Shown: in pieces, positions 16,883-27,429 of the stretch
Numbering within the stretch: the first letter of the stretch is position 1
Layout of the letters: each line of letters begins with the position of its first letter
From: Salinivirga cyanobacteriivorans
GTDB taxonomy: Bacteria; Bacteroidota; Bacteroidia; Bacteroidales; Salinivirgaceae
Direction of reading: 5' to 3'
Length of the DNA: 64,000 nucleotides
Assembly: GCF_001443605.1 (NCBI RefSeq)
Contig: NZ_CP013118.1
Coordinates: 3,405,501 to 3,469,500 of the forward strand
The notes under the pieces: model-generated
Told to the model about the DNA's origin: nothing
Seen by the model: the letters and a program-made list of their open reading frames with translations, nothing else
Database searches by the model: none
Made by a program: the position numbers and the translations under genes

Positions 16883-19513
16883 TTAAAAGAACATTTTTAG
16901 ACCGATTGACCAGTTTCGACCCCAACCATAGTAAACCCTGGCCGATTCCCAGGAGTGATCATTTCCATCTTCTGCTTCAGAAATATATTCTGTGTCCATA
17001 ATGTTATTGAATTTTGCATAAAACATTGCATTCATATCACTGATATCAAAGTCATATGTAACTGAAGCATCTATTAGTTGGTAGTCAGGTAGTTTCCAGG
17101 AGTCAGGATTCCCGCCTTCAATTTTTGTATCTCTATCCACCGGATCAAAGCTGGCAAATACATTGTCGAAATGATAGATATCGAAACCAACTTTTAGGTC
17201 AGGAATGATTTCATAAGATACTCCGATAAAAAACTTAGTTTGTGCGGCATCTCCAACGTGCACATCCTGGATGTAAACATTAATTGAGTCAAGGAAGTTT
17301 TGGTCCTCATCGAAAAGAGCTACGTTTTCTACATTATTGTTCCAGCGCCAGTTTCCCAGGGTAGCCATTACATCAATATTTAGTTTCTCAATCGGACGAA
17401 TGCGCGCTTCTAGTTCAATACCCTGGTGCAAAGCTTCAACACCCAAAATATTTGCATTATAAAATGTAGTAACACCATCAACTTCTTCGGAGTATGATCT
17501 GGTAAAAGTTTTATCTTTCCAAAGCGTGTGATAAATGTTGGCCTGTGCCTTTACATAGCGATTTTGGAAACCATAACCTAATTCTATATTGAAAACTTTT
17601 TCATTTTCTGCCTCATCATTAATGTTGTTAATATAATTTAAGAAAATGGCATCAAAATCAGGCTGTCTTTCGAAATATCCTGCATTTAGGAATGCATTCA
17701 TGGTTTCTGTAAAATTATAATTCGCTCCACCTTTTAATACATATCCGAAAAAGCTTTGCCAATCGGTTTCGCGTCCTTCCATTGCACGGTTGAAGTCCGA
17801 TTCTCCTAGATCGTCTAGATATTGTTGCTCAAGTGCAGCATCATTATTAATGCGATTGATTAAATCATCTGAGAAATAGTTGAAATAGTCAATTCGTTTA
17901 TATCCTTTAATTGATGCCGATGTTGATAAAAATGCCGATAGATTGCCTGAAATATATTCACCTGTGATATAGCTACCTCCCCAAGAGACTAATCCGTCAT
18001 TATAATAAGCTATTTTATCACCTTCTGTTACAACTTTGGTTGGTTTATTTACATCAACGCCATCATCCACGAAAAATTGACCTCCAAGTAAATCTGTTAC
18101 CTCGCGATAGTGCTCCCCTTTATAGTATCTGCCATCAATACCAGCTGATATTACCAACTCATTTGTTATATTGGTTTTATAGTTGGATAGTATTCCATAC
18201 CACTCGTGGTTATTCATTGAGGCACGCATAATTGATTCAGCTCCTGAATTTGCGGCCGCAATATTTTCGTCCACTATGCGGTCAAAATCAACTTGTTCAT
18301 CTCTCATATATTCATCAGAGTAAAATTTGTCCGTATTTCCATAAGCTCCGGTGCCACCACCACGACCAATTGATGCATAAACAGCAGTCATTAAATTAGA
18401 ATTTTCATTGATTGTCCAGAAGTGATTAAGTATAGCTTGTGGTTTATGGTAAAAGTTTTTACTTAAATAAAACTTATCTCCTCCTCGATAACCCCAATCA
18501 CTGTTATATTTTATACCACTTTTGCTATTCTTATATGTTTCAATGCTGTGCATAGTTCTACGCTGTCCATGCCATTGAGGAGCACCAAATATTGACAAAG
18601 AAAGGTGCTGGTTGTCATTTAATCTTTTTGATATATTAAGATAATACGAATATGATTCAAATTCAGTACCATCAACATAACCATCGCCAGTAGTTTTTGA
18701 AAGTGAGATAGTAGAGGCCCAACCGTTTTCCGATAAACCTGTAGATAATGTTGTTCCAAATTTCAAATGATTATCATTACCTGTATTCACATAAACGTTT
18801 CCTCCCTTCTCCGCATCAGTGGTCTTTGTTAAAATGTTAATGGTTCCACCTAACGAAGGAAGTGCGAGTTTTGAAGCGCCCAGACCTCTCTGTATCTGCA
18901 TTGAACGGGTAACGTCAGCCAATCCGGCCCAGTTAGACCAATAAACCCAGCCGTTTTCCATATCGTTAACAGGAACTCCGTTAATCAAAGTAGCTGTGTT
19001 TCTGGCATCAAACCCACGTACGTTAATTCTTGAATCACCAAAACCACCACCTTGTTTCGTAGCGTATGTACTGGGTGTCGACCTCATAACCTCCGGGAAC
19101 TCCTGGTTACCCAACTTTTCCTGTATTTCTCTTTGGTCAATTGTTGATACAGCTACCGGTGTTTCCCTGTCAATGGCAACATCTGCAACAACTTTGACCT
19201 CTACTAACCCTACGGCATCGGGTTCAAGATAAATTGTGCCCAAATCAGTATCCGATTGTAAAGAAATTTCTTGGCTTTTGGTAATATAACCAATGTAGCT
19301 AAAGCGTAGCGTGTAATCTCCTGGCTCAATGGGTAGTTCGAACTCTCCATTTAGGAGTGTGAATGTACCTTCACTTGCTTCTTCAACATAAATTGTTGCT
19401 CCAATTAAAGGCTCTTTTGTGGAGCTGTCCTTAATTTTACCCGAAACAGTAACCTGGGCATTTGCTCCAAGACCAAAAATCAGGATAAAAACTAATAATA
19501 AGTTCTTTTTCAT
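16883..19513 (-). CDS. TonB-dependent receptor with carboxypeptidase-regulatory domain
   Basis: The 876-residue outer membrane transporter has a signal peptide ending LGANAQ and a carboxypeptidase-regulatory-like domain at about 20-100 (VSGKIKDSSTKEPLIGATIYVEEASEG). The plug at about 115-235 has RINVRGFDARNTATLINGVPVNDME and LGGTINILTKTT. The barrel ends in WSIGLKMFF. It lacks the SusC-specific extension, so it is a general TonB receptor rather than a SusC. It is cotranscribed with the four-repeat lipoprotein 24 bp downstream. The substrate is unknown; the window shows no iron- or cobalamin-specific operator upstream. Confidence 0.92.
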   Translation of the reverse strand: MKKNLLLVFILIFGLGANAQVTVSGKIKDSSTKEPLIGATIYVEEASEGTFTLLNGEFELPIEPGDYTLRFSYIGYITKSQEISLQSDTDLGTIYLEPDAVGLVEVKVVADVAIDRETPVAVSTIDQREIQEKLGNQEFPEVMRSTPSTYATKQGGGFGDSRINVRGFDARNTATLINGVPVNDMENGWVYWSNWAGLADVTRSMQIQRGLGASKLALPSLGGTINILTKTTDAEKGGNVYVNTGNDNHLKFGTTLSTGLSENGWASTISLSKTTGDGYVDGTEFESYSYYLNISKRLNDNQHLSLSIFGAPQWHGQRRTMHSIETYKNSKSGIKYNSDWGYRGGDKFYLSKNFYHKPQAILNHFWTINENSNLMTAVYASIGRGGGTGAYGNTDKFYSDEYMRDEQVDFDRIVDENIAAANSGAESIMRASMNNHEWYGILSNYKTNITNELVISAGIDGRYYKGEHYREVTDLLGGQFFVDDGVDVNKPTKVVTEGDKIAYYNDGLVSWGGSYITGEYISGNLSAFLSTSASIKGYKRIDYFNYFSDDLINRINNDAALEQQYLDDLGESDFNRAMEGRETDWQSFFGYVLKGGANYNFTETMNAFLNAGYFERQPDFDAIFLNYINNINDEAENEKVFNIELGYGFQNRYVKAQANIYHTLWKDKTFTRSYSEEVDGVTTFYNANILGVEALHQGIELEARIRPIEKLNIDVMATLGNWRWNNNVENVALFDEDQNFLDSINVYIQDVHVGDAAQTKFFIGVSYEIIPDLKVGFDIYHFDNVFASFDPVDRDTKIEGGNPDSWKLPDYQLIDASVTYDFDISDMNAMFYAKFNNIMDTEYISEAEDGNDHSWESARVYYGWGRNWSIGLKMFF

Positions 19514-19882
19514 TTTTACTAGATTAAGTTTAACAATTTGCGACTTGTGTATTTAATGTGCGAAAATATCTTTTAGTTATGAAATGGTTATGTCTTTATT
19601 GTTAATAGAACTTTAACTTTTACAAGAAAATTTTTGATGTCAAATTACGTCCTATTTACAATGCATAGGGAATTCTTGTTACGGTGGACGAGGGATATTT
19701 GGGCTGAATATTATATTGCAGCAATTCATTAGTTGTGATTTGACCTTTAAAAATAATAATTAATGGGTTATAATAAAAGTAGAAAAGCATAATTTTTTCT
19801 TTCATCAATCTAATTTTTATATCTGTGCATTTATAATTGTATTCATTATATTTACACGTTATAAATTTGATATTTAATCCAT
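19514..19882. other. Divergent intergenic region
   Basis: It separates the minus-strand TonB receptor gene from the plus-strand T9SS gene. Apart from one candidate plus-strand promoter I see no palindrome or riboswitch-like structure. Near the receptor start the minus strand has TATTTTCG, a near match to the -7 consensus, with no clear -33. Confidence 0.5.
19837..19869 (+). promoter_or_regulatory. Candidate Bacteroidota-type promoter for the BNR-repeat gene
   Basis: TTG (19837-19839), a 22-bp spacer, then TAAATTTG (19862-19869), matching TTG-N17..23-TAnnTTTG. It ends only 13 bp before the ATG, so the transcript would have a very short leader. Confidence 0.35.
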
Positions 19883-22558
19883 ATGAAAAAGCTACTCCTT
19901 ATTACAGTTATTTTAACCTTGTTAAGTCTAGCCTGGTTTGGTTACCAAAAATTTATTAGTAATGATCGTTTCCTGGTTGCTGAAATAGCGGCTTTTGGTG
20001 CCGATGTAAATCCTAAGGCCGATAATCCCGATGTGGCAGCGTTTCAGAATTACCTGCAAACAGTAGATCCTAAAGCCGAACGTGTGCCGGTTAAACGGCT
20101 TTACAATACACAAAAACGCATAGATCAGAAACACTTTTTGCGCGCCAACGAACTCGAATGGGCACAGATTCCAACTGAAATGGGCGGACGGACCAGAGCA
20201 CTTGCCTGGGATCCGAATGATGGAGATACCGCGAAAGTCTGGGCTGGTAGTGTGAGTGGTGGTTTATGGTATAACAATAATATTCATCACGATAGCAGCT
20301 CATGGCATCCGGCTGCCGATTTTTGGCCCAGCCTCTCGGTGAGTTCCATCGCTTTTGACCCAAATAACACCAATATTATGTATGTGGGGACCGGCGAAGC
20401 AGAAACTGCTGTAATTACATACCGTGAATCGGGTGGCCGGGGTACAGGTATGATGAAAAGTACTGACGGGGGCCAAACATGGGATTTGCTGGCATCTACA
20501 GAGCAGTTTTTTTATGTGACAGATGTTGCAGTTCGTAATGAAAATGGAGCATCAGTGGTGTATGCAGGGGTTTCTTCAGGTGTTTATATGGGAGATGAGC
20601 ATCAATCTGGCCCGTCAAATGGTTTGTACCGTTCCACGGATGGAGGTCAATCATGGACACAGGTTTTACCTGAGACTGCTACCAACGGAGCACCGCCTGT
20701 AAGTGACATTGAGCTTACAGCAAGTGGGCGTATTTTTGTGGGGACAATGAATACCGTTGACGGTGAAAATGGAAGTGAAATTTTTTATAGCGATGATGGT
20801 ACTTCTGGTTCCTGGACGCATTATACTGCGATAGCAGATCAGATTGTACAACAGCCTTATTATAATCTTACGGGCCGTGTAAAATTGGCTGCGGCGCCTT
20901 CTGATACCAATGTAATATACGCTGTGTTTTCTGTCGGAACTGTAGATAATTTACTTCAGGGCTTTCCTACCTGGGAAGGAAAATATTTCCTGCGATCAGA
21001 TGATCAGGGAGAATCCTGGACAGAGGTTAATATTCCCACACCGGGTGGCAACCAATGGGCATATCTGGCCTGGCATGCGCTTGTGATAGAGGTAGATCCT
21101 AATAATGCCGATCGTTTGTGGGCCGGTGGTTTGGACCTGCATCGCTCTGATGATGGCGGGCAAACATGGCAGAAATATTCCGACTGGGCTTATATGTATT
21201 ACGGAGGAGGACCTCAATATGCACATGCCGATCAGCATGCCATTGCATTTAAGCCCGGTTCTTCCACAACAGCCGTATTTGGTACCGACGGAGGTGTTTT
21301 TTATACCAATAATGCCAATGGAAGTACTACTTTCGGCGATCATAATTTCAATTACAATACATTGCAGTTCTATTCAGGTAAAATCAGTCCTTTTGAGGGT
21401 AATAACGCTACTTTAGGCGGCCTGCAGGATAACGGTTCGCTACTTTACGATGGCACACCCCTTTCGCCTAATGTCATGGTAAGCGGTGGTGATGGAGGAT
21501 ATTGCTATTTTGATCCGGTAAACGAGGGAGGATATATTTCAACTGTTTATCAAAATACTTTTCAGGCAGAGCTCGATGACTACACCGGAAATTATATAGG
21601 TGACTATACCAGTGGCACATTTACTTCACCTTTTGCTGTTGATTTTGAAAATGAGCGGATTTTTGCCAATGCAGTGTCGTTTACCGGCGAACATACCGAT
21701 GAATTGCTCATTGTGTCTGATTTTTACGGAAATTATAGTGGTGTATTTGCAGATGCAGGTACAGGTTCCAATGTACCGTTTTCCTATATTAGGCGATCGC
21801 CCTTCTCTGGTGCAAATACCAGGCTGTGGGCCGGAACAGCTGCTGGCGAGCTTTACCGCATCGATGTAAATGAAACAACTTTAACCTCCGCTGATATCAC
21901 AGGCACTGAATTTCAGGAAGGTTTTATCTCCTGTATTCAAACTGCAGGGAGCGAGGATACATTGATGGTGGTATTTTCAAATTACGGAGTACAATCTGTG
22001 TGGGTTACCGTCGATGGTGGTCAGCAATGGAAATCGTGTGAAGGTAATTTGCCCGATATTCCGGTCAGATACGCCCTCTTTCACCCTGAGCACACACAGC
22101 AAGTAATGATCGCTACGGAAACAGGGCTGTGGGAGACACAGGATATTTTTGCCACCGATGTGGTTTGGGAACTTCATGAAGCTTTTCCTCATGTGCGTAC
22201 CGATATGATTGATATACGCACAGCAGATAACACACTGCTTGCAGCCACGCATGGTCGTGGTATGTTTACGGCGACATGGGAGAGCTCCGATTATACAGGG
22301 ATTGAAGCGCTTGCAGTACAGAAACTTCAACTAAACCCAAATCCAGTAATGGTGAATGGCGAAGTACAATTGAAACCCGGACAATCTGGTGATTATAAAT
22401 TACTGGTCAGTGGTGCCTCGGGTCAGTTGATAATGCAAAAAGAAGCTCGCCTGCAACCGGGCGGTATTATTACCTACGCACCGCAACAAAGCGGATTGCA
22501 ATTTATTACACTTTTAATCAATGGTACAAAATATACCAATACGCTTATAGTTCAATAA
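19883..22558 (+). CDS. Large secreted BNR/VPS10-like beta-propeller protein with T9SS sorting domain
   Basis: The 891-residue product has an N-terminal hydrophobic export segment. A multi-bladed propeller follows with repeated Asp-box motifs (STDGGQTWD, STDGGQSWT, SDDQGESWTE, SDDGGQTWQK, TVDGGQQWK), as in sortilin/VPS10 or sialidase-like folds. The last 80 residues are a type A T9SS sorting domain (LQLNPNPVMVNGEVQL, then YKLLVSGASGQLIMQ). It is therefore predicted secreted and surface-attached. Asp-box propellers occur in glycosidases but also in binding proteins, and no catalytic residues can be assigned. The TraB-like gene follows by 15 bp, so the two are likely cotranscribed. Confidence 0.85.
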   Translation: MKKLLLITVILTLLSLAWFGYQKFISNDRFLVAEIAAFGADVNPKADNPDVAAFQNYLQTVDPKAERVPVKRLYNTQKRIDQKHFLRANELEWAQIPTEMGGRTRALAWDPNDGDTAKVWAGSVSGGLWYNNNIHHDSSSWHPAADFWPSLSVSSIAFDPNNTNIMYVGTGEAETAVITYRESGGRGTGMMKSTDGGQTWDLLASTEQFFYVTDVAVRNENGASVVYAGVSSGVYMGDEHQSGPSNGLYRSTDGGQSWTQVLPETATNGAPPVSDIELTASGRIFVGTMNTVDGENGSEIFYSDDGTSGSWTHYTAIADQIVQQPYYNLTGRVKLAAAPSDTNVIYAVFSVGTVDNLLQGFPTWEGKYFLRSDDQGESWTEVNIPTPGGNQWAYLAWHALVIEVDPNNADRLWAGGLDLHRSDDGGQTWQKYSDWAYMYYGGGPQYAHADQHAIAFKPGSSTTAVFGTDGGVFYTNNANGSTTFGDHNFNYNTLQFYSGKISPFEGNNATLGGLQDNGSLLYDGTPLSPNVMVSGGDGGYCYFDPVNEGGYISTVYQNTFQAELDDYTGNYIGDYTSGTFTSPFAVDFENERIFANAVSFTGEHTDELLIVSDFYGNYSGVFADAGTGSNVPFSYIRRSPFSGANTRLWAGTAAGELYRIDVNETTLTSADITGTEFQEGFISCIQTAGSEDTLMVVFSNYGVQSVWVTVDGGQQWKSCEGNLPDIPVRYALFHPEHTQQVMIATETGLWETQDIFATDVVWELHEAFPHVRTDMIDIRTADNTLLAATHGRGMFTATWESSDYTGIEALAVQKLQLNPNPVMVNGEVQLKPGQSGDYKLLVSGASGQLIMQKEARLQPGGIITYAPQQSGLQFITLLINGTKYTNTLIVQ

Positions 22559-22573
22559 TTAAACAAAATAGAA

Positions 22574-23470
22574 ATGACAAAACTCGTTTTAGTAATCAGT
22601 ACGTTAGGGCTGTTTTTTGCCTTTGATGCCTGTCGCATGAATGCTAATGTACAGGAAGAAGGGAGCTCCTCACTGCTTTGGAAAGTTTATGGGAATGATT
22701 TAAAAGATACCTCTTATCTGTACGGGACGATTCACATACAGGACAAACGCGTCTTTGAATACGGTGAAACCGTTGAGAAAGCATTTCAGAAATCAGATAA
22801 AGTTGCCGTGGAGGTTTTGATGGATCGTATAGATCCCTCAACCATGATGGATGTGATGTTTATGGAAGATACAACACTTGATATGCTGCTTAGCGAAAAG
22901 GAATATGCCCGGCTGGAAGAAGCTTACAAAAGTATTACCGGCGCCGGACTGGAAACTGCCAACCGGCTCAAACCATTTTTTATTTCAGCAAACATGATTC
23001 AGTCGCTTATGCCTCGCGATATGGCTATGCCACTTGATATGCATTTTATACAACAGGCTCGCAAGGCAGAGAAAACTGTAGTAGGCCTTGAAACACTGGA
23101 CGAACAAATTGCCATTATTGATGATTTATCATATACCAGGCAAATGAATATGCTTATGGAAAGCATCGAAGATGTGGATAAAATGAAAGACCAATTCAAA
23201 GAACTTGTGGATGCATACCTTAATATGGATAAACAGCGGGTCATGAAGTTGATGGAGGATCCTTCATTACCTGAAGATTTTATGGATAACCTTTTAGATA
23301 AACGCAATAAACTCATGGTTGCTCGTATGCAGCCTTTGTTTAAGACATCGGGTACTTTCGTGGCTGTAGGCGCAGCACATTTGTATGGAGAAGAAGGTTT
23401 GATTAACATGTTGCGCCAAAAGGGCTACCAGGTGGAACCGGTAAAGTTTGCTTTTGAAATAGAAGATTAG
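22574..23470 (+). CDS. TraB/GumN-family protein
   Basis: The 298-residue protein of the TraB/GumN (PrgY/TIKI-like) family has the signature SYLYGTIHIQDKRVF (GTxH), KVAVEVLMD, the GLETLDEQI motif and the C-terminal VAVGAAHLYGEEGLINML (GxxH). Conserved His and Glu residues suggest a metal-dependent peptidase fold, as shown for the eukaryotic TIKI member. An N-terminal hydrophobic segment with Cys20 (FDAC) may be an atypical lipoprotein signal. It is cotranscribed with the upstream BNR-repeat gene and closed by a strong terminator. The substrate is unknown. Confidence 0.88.
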   Translation: MTKLVLVISTLGLFFAFDACRMNANVQEEGSSSLLWKVYGNDLKDTSYLYGTIHIQDKRVFEYGETVEKAFQKSDKVAVEVLMDRIDPSTMMDVMFMEDTTLDMLLSEKEYARLEEAYKSITGAGLETANRLKPFFISANMIQSLMPRDMAMPLDMHFIQQARKAEKTVVGLETLDEQIAIIDDLSYTRQMNMLMESIEDVDKMKDQFKELVDAYLNMDKQRVMKLMEDPSLPEDFMDNLLDKRNKLMVARMQPLFKTSGTFVAVGAAHLYGEEGLINMLRQKGYQVEPVKFAFEIED

Positions 23471-23494
23471 CCACTTAGTATGAAGGAATATTGT

Positions 23495-23522
23495 AAGGGT
23501 TGATGCGCCTGCATCAGCCCTT
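23495..23522 (+). terminator. Terminator overlapping the end of the convergent gene
   Basis: A 12-bp stem (AAGGGTTGATGC with GCATCAGCCCTT, one GU pair) and a GCCT tetraloop, followed by a T-rich run. The right arm includes the stop codon of the minus-strand gene at 23514. Confidence 0.85.
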
Positions 23523-24569
23523 TCTTCTTATAAGCCAAATAAAAACAATGATGATGAGAATAGCGCCCAGGGTTACAGCAATGCCTGCATTACTCTGTTC
23601 CGATACGACTTCCATTTTAAATGGTGTACCTGCAATAAAAGGCGACATGTTCCAATAGGCTGTATTTCCTTTTACACTGTCGGCATTGGAGCTGACTATT
23701 TTTCCGGGTATTTGCACAGTGTAAAAGAGCTTATCGGTGTATAGTCCCATATAAATTTCCATTTTCTTCTCCAGGCTTGTCTGGATCTGTTTTTTTGTCG
23801 CATCGGAGAGTGTATTCCCCGAGTATTTCTCAATGGTTTCAATTAAAAGGTCAAAATCTGAGAGGTCAAGTTCTTTTTGTTTCTCTTTAAGTTCCGGAAA
23901 ATCAAAAGGATTGTTTTCTTTCAGTGGATTATTATTGTCCGACATTTTGATGCGTTCATACATAATTTTTTTCCAGTCCACAACATCAATTTCTTTGCTT
24001 GAGAACTTTTGTACTGTATAAGCAATTTCATCGGTAATGTGATAAGCTACCCAGCGTTCATACTTTTTTTGCAGCGTATCGTTCATGTTGTCATTTTCAA
24101 TGTTGCTTTTTTCCGTTTTAGTGAAAAAGTTAAGGTTCTCTTTGCCCCGGAAAATCTGGTCCATGCTTTCGCTGTAGGTATTAATGGTTTTAAGCCATTT
24201 AAATTCTCTGTTCAGGGTAAGCCTGGGGTTGAGTTTCTTTAGTGTGTATTGATTTGTGTCGTAATACAGCTGAAGTGCATCCTTGTTTTGGAACAGTTTA
24301 CTATAAGTGCTTATTTTTTTGTTTTTTACTGTGTCGATATGTGTTTCTGCTTTCCAGCTTGTGTCAACAGGGAAGAAGAGGTTTGGCAATTGGTCTTCGT
24401 TTAAGTTGTTATGGGCAGCCACCCTGGCTCCATTTTCATGCACATCGCGAATAAGGGTATAAGAACGCAGGATTTGTCCATTGTTTTTAATTACTGTTTT
24501 TACATGTATTTCTCTACATGCCTGGGAGAGCAACAGCAATACGGATAATATGATTAGTTTGGTACGCAT
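23514..24569 (-). CDS. Membrane-anchored lipoprotein of unknown function
   Basis: The 351-residue protein has a lipoprotein-like signal ending LLLLSQAC (Cys18), a long charged domain rich in helices and Lys, and one C-terminal transmembrane helix (about 325-345, GIAVTLGAILIIIVFIWLI) followed by RRKG. The opening VKTVIKNNGQILRSYTLIRD suggests a beta-rich start. I do not recognise the family. Lipid anchor and C-terminal helix together would tie both ends to a membrane. It is a single gene between two terminators. Confidence 0.7.
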   Translation of the reverse strand: MRTKLIILSVLLLLSQACREIHVKTVIKNNGQILRSYTLIRDVHENGARVAAHNNLNEDQLPNLFFPVDTSWKAETHIDTVKNKKISTYSKLFQNKDALQLYYDTNQYTLKKLNPRLTLNREFKWLKTINTYSESMDQIFRGKENLNFFTKTEKSNIENDNMNDTLQKKYERWVAYHITDEIAYTVQKFSSKEIDVVDWKKIMYERIKMSDNNNPLKENNPFDFPELKEKQKELDLSDFDLLIETIEKYSGNTLSDATKKQIQTSLEKKMEIYMGLYTDKLFYTVQIPGKIVSSNADSVKGNTAYWNMSPFIAGTPFKMEVVSEQSNAGIAVTLGAILIIIVFIWLIRRKG

Positions 24570-24684
24570 AAGCCTGACTTTTGGTAAGACAATTTACAAA
24601 TAAATTATAAAATGCTGCAATTTGTTTTAAATCAATTGCAGAACGGAGTTATTCATTAGGTCGTATGCGTTTTTTGAACATAAA

Positions 24685-24714
24685 AAAAGGTAAGCGGAAA
24701 TTCGCTTACCTTTT
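24685..24714 (-). terminator. Terminator of the hcp operon
   Basis: AAAAGGTAAGCG pairs perfectly with CGCTTACCTTTT around a six-base loop, with a T tract on the minus strand, 21 bp beyond the hcp stop. Confidence 0.85.
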
Positions 24715-24735
24715 AGGTGGTTAAAATTGCGCTAA

Positions 24736-26373
24736 TTAAGCACTTATCATTGTTTTCATATCTTCTTCAACAGTAGAGATACCTCCTATACCAAATTTTT
24801 CTATCAATACGTTGGCCACATTTGGTGAGAGGAAAGCCGGCAGCGTTGGTCCAAGGTGTATATTTTTCACGCCAAGGCTTAACAATGCAAGCAACACAAT
24901 TACTGCTTTTTGCTCGTACCATGCTATATTGTAAACTATGGGTAACTCATTGATATCTTCAAGCTCAAATACCTCTTTTAGTTTAAGTGCGATCATAGCC
25001 AGTGAGTATGAATCGTTACATTGTCCGGCATCAAGTAAGCGGGGAATACCACCAATATCGCCAAGATCGAGTTTGTTGTAGCGGTATTTGGCGCAGCCGG
25101 CAGTTAGAATTACGTTATCTTCAGGTAGTTGATCGGCAAAGTCAGTGTAGTAGTTACGAGATTTCATGCGACCGTCGCAACCAGCCATGACAACAAATTT
25201 ATTGATGGCACCTGATTTTACAGCGTCTACCACTTTATCAGCCAATTGCATTACCTGGTGATGAGCAAATCCACCAACGATTTCGCCTGTTTCGATTTCT
25301 TCCGGTGAATCGCATTTTTTAGCATGTTCGATAATGGCAGAGAAATCTTTATGCGCACTATCCTCGATGTGCTTCACACCATCAAATCCCGCAGCACCGG
25401 TTGTATAAACGCGATCTTTATACGAATCTTTTGGAGGTGTGATACAGTTTGTAGTCATGAGAATTGGGCCATTGAAGCTGGCAAATTCTTTATCTTGTTT
25501 CCACCATGAGTTTCCGTAATTACCTACAAAGTGATCATATTTTTTAAATGCAGGGTAGTAATTGGCGGGCAGCATTTCGCTGTGTGTATAAACATCTACG
25601 CCTGTGCCCTCGGTTTGCTTCAGCAGCTCTTCCATATCTTTCAGATCGTGACCACTGATAAGGATTCCAGGGTTGTTGCGCACACCAATATTTACTTTGG
25701 TAATTTCCGGGTTTCCATACGCTGAGGTATTGGCTTTATCGAGCAGAGCCATAGTTTTCACACCATTGGAGCCGGTTTCGAGCACCAGACCTGTAAGTTC
25801 ATCAGCAGAAAGATCTTTGGTGGTAGCAGCCATGGCTTTGTGCATGAACTTGCTTATTTCAGGATCTTTGTGTCCCAGAACCCAGGCATGTTGAGCATAA
25901 GCAGCTATACCTTTTACACCATAGATCACAAGCTCGCGAAGCGACCTGATATCCTCATTTTCTGTGCTAAGTACGCCCACAAGTGCAGCTTTTGCGAGGA
26001 ATTTACTCTCGTCATCGGGTTGCCATGTGGCACAATCGGGTAGCTCTGTTGGCATAGCATTGTATTGCTCTGCGAGTTTTGCAGCCATTTCCCGTTTCTC
26101 AGCAGCTTCTTTAATAAGCCTTTTGAAAACCTGGCGGTCGAAGTTGGCGTTGGTAATGGTTGTGAAAATACCGTAAATGGTGAAGTAGTCAACCTTTTCA
26201 CGTCCACTGGCATCGGCAGGTACATTTTCCATATACACGCCAATACCCTTAATCATATGCATCAGCAGATCCTGAAGTTTGGCTATTTCATCGTCTTTTC
26301 CGCATACCCCGCGTACGGTACATCCTGTACCTTTTGCAGCTTCCTGGCATTGAAAACAAAACATTTTATCCAT
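24736..26373 (-). CDS. hcp: Hybrid cluster protein (hydroxylamine/NO reductase), class I
   Basis: Iron-sulfur enzyme that reduces nitric oxide and/or hydroxylamine under anaerobic nitrosative stress, in the cytoplasm. The 545 residues carry the N-terminal cluster motif C6-x2-C9-x8-C18-x5-C24, the class I spacing. All hybrid-cluster ligands can be seen: His in ISGHDL, Glu in YTHSEM, Cys in [22 protein letters not shown] and DAGQCND, and Glu/Lys in WYEQKAV. The iron-sulfur partner gene lies 39 bp upstream in the same direction, and a divergent Crp/Fnr regulator follows. The set matches known anaerobic NO-detoxification loci. Confidence 0.96.
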   Translation of the reverse strand: MDKMFCFQCQEAAKGTGCTVRGVCGKDDEIAKLQDLLMHMIKGIGVYMENVPADASGREKVDYFTIYGIFTTITNANFDRQVFKRLIKEAAEKREMAAKLAEQYNAMPTELPDCATWQPDDESKFLAKAALVGVLSTENEDIRSLRELVIYGVKGIAAYAQHAWVLGHKDPEISKFMHKAMAATTKDLSADELTGLVLETGSNGVKTMALLDKANTSAYGNPEITKVNIGVRNNPGILISGHDLKDMEELLKQTEGTGVDVYTHSEMLPANYYPAFKKYDHFVGNYGNSWWKQDKEFASFNGPILMTTNCITPPKDSYKDRVYTTGAAGFDGVKHIEDSAHKDFSAIIEHAKKCDSPEEIETGEIVGGFAHHQVMQLADKVVDAVKSGAINKFVVMAGCDGRMKSRNYYTDFADQLPEDNVILTAGCAKYRYNKLDLGDIGGIPRLLDAGQCNDSYSLAMIALKLKEVFELEDINELPIVYNIAWYEQKAVIVLLALLSLGVKNIHLGPTLPAFLSPNVANVLIEKFGIGGISTVEEDMKTMISA

Positions 26374-26412
26374 AATAATAAGTTTTATAAGGTTCGTTGA
26401 ATTAGTTAAAAT

Positions 26413-27339
26413 TTATGCTTCTATTTTTTGGTTTACTGGTGGTGCCCACTCTTCAGATATTACTTCGCCACGTATGCTCACCATCATGACTTTTACAGGT
26501 ACGTAGCGTTTGGCCTGAGCCAGTGCAGACTGCACTATGCTAAGCAATCCTCCGCAACATGGCACTTCCATCATCATCACTGTGATGGTGTTGACTTTTG
26601 CTTCATCGATCATCATGCGCAGTTTTTCGATGTAGGTCTCTTTTCCGTTGTCGAGTTTTGGACAAGCAATGGCTAATGATTTACCTTCCAGATGTTGATG
26701 GAAATTACTCATGCTAAAGGCTGTACAATCTGCTGCCACAAGCAGGTCGGCATTTTGCATGTATTCAGCCATTGGGTTAAGCAGGTGTAACTGAACCGGC
26801 CACTGCTGCAGTGCGCTGGCGCCATATTGTTTTTCCCGAACAGGCTCATTTTGAGCAGCCATTGTCAGGTCGGGTTTAAAACTCATTGATTGCGACCCGG
26901 GGCATCCACCCTGGTGTGGTGTTTTCATTTTTTTAGTTTCAAATGCTTGTCCATGATTATGAATTTCTTCTATGAGTGATTTTAAATCAAAATCGATTTT
27001 GTCCTGGTTTTCTTTCAGCCATTTGATGCCCTGTTTCATAAAACCAAATTCTTTGTGTTCTTTCATGTGAATAAGGTGCGCTTTTATGGTATTGCGGCCT
27101 TTAGGTGCCATTTGCTCCATCACTGTGATTTCATCATATGGGGCAGCTTCTCTCTCTTCAAGCGTAATGGCACCCTTTGGACAATGTCCGAGGCAAGCAC
27201 CAAGTCCGTCGCACATTAAATCGCTTATAAGCCTTGCCTTGCCATCAATTATTTGTAAAGCTCCTTCGTGGCAGTTGGGAACACATGCACCGCATCCGTT
27301 GCATTTGTCCTCGTCTATATGTATCATTGTTCGTTTCAT
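26413..27339 (-). CDS. 4Fe-4S ferredoxin-type partner of Hcp
   Basis: The 308-residue protein likely passes electrons to Hcp. The N-terminus is a two-cluster ferredoxin domain. The first motif, CNGCGACVPNCHEG, is complete. The second, CDGLGACLGHCPKG, has Leu in place of the second Cys, as is common in this group. The rest (about 80-308) contains further conserved Cys: GGCPGSQS, VAADCTAFS, ACPKLDNG and VPCCGGL. This C-terminal domain is found in proteins encoded beside hcp in anaerobes; its exact chemistry is not known to me. It shares a transcript with hcp, whose promoter should lie in the 124-bp divergent region to the right. Confidence 0.88.
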   Translation of the reverse strand: MKRTMIHIDEDKCNGCGACVPNCHEGALQIIDGKARLISDLMCDGLGACLGHCPKGAITLEEREAAPYDEITVMEQMAPKGRNTIKAHLIHMKEHKEFGFMKQGIKWLKENQDKIDFDLKSLIEEIHNHGQAFETKKMKTPHQGGCPGSQSMSFKPDLTMAAQNEPVREKQYGASALQQWPVQLHLLNPMAEYMQNADLLVAADCTAFSMSNFHQHLEGKSLAIACPKLDNGKETYIEKLRMMIDEAKVNTITVMMMEVPCCGGLLSIVQSALAQAKRYVPVKVMMVSIRGEVISEEWAPPVNQKIEA

Positions 27340-27413
27340 CGTGATCTATTATTAGTTTGTTGGTATGCTCTATGTTTTCTAATACAAAAATAGGAGGTGC
27401 TTGTCTGAAATGC

Positions 27414-27429
27414 TGTCACATTTGTTACA
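27414..27429. promoter_or_regulatory. Candidate Crp/Fnr (HcpR-like) operator
   Basis: TGTCAC-ATTT-GTTACA is an inverted repeat with one mismatch per half-site. It sits in the 124-bp region between the hcp operon and the Crp/Fnr gene, about 35 bp before the regulator's start. Half-site form and placement suit a Crp/Fnr dimer controlling both directions. Confidence 0.55.
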
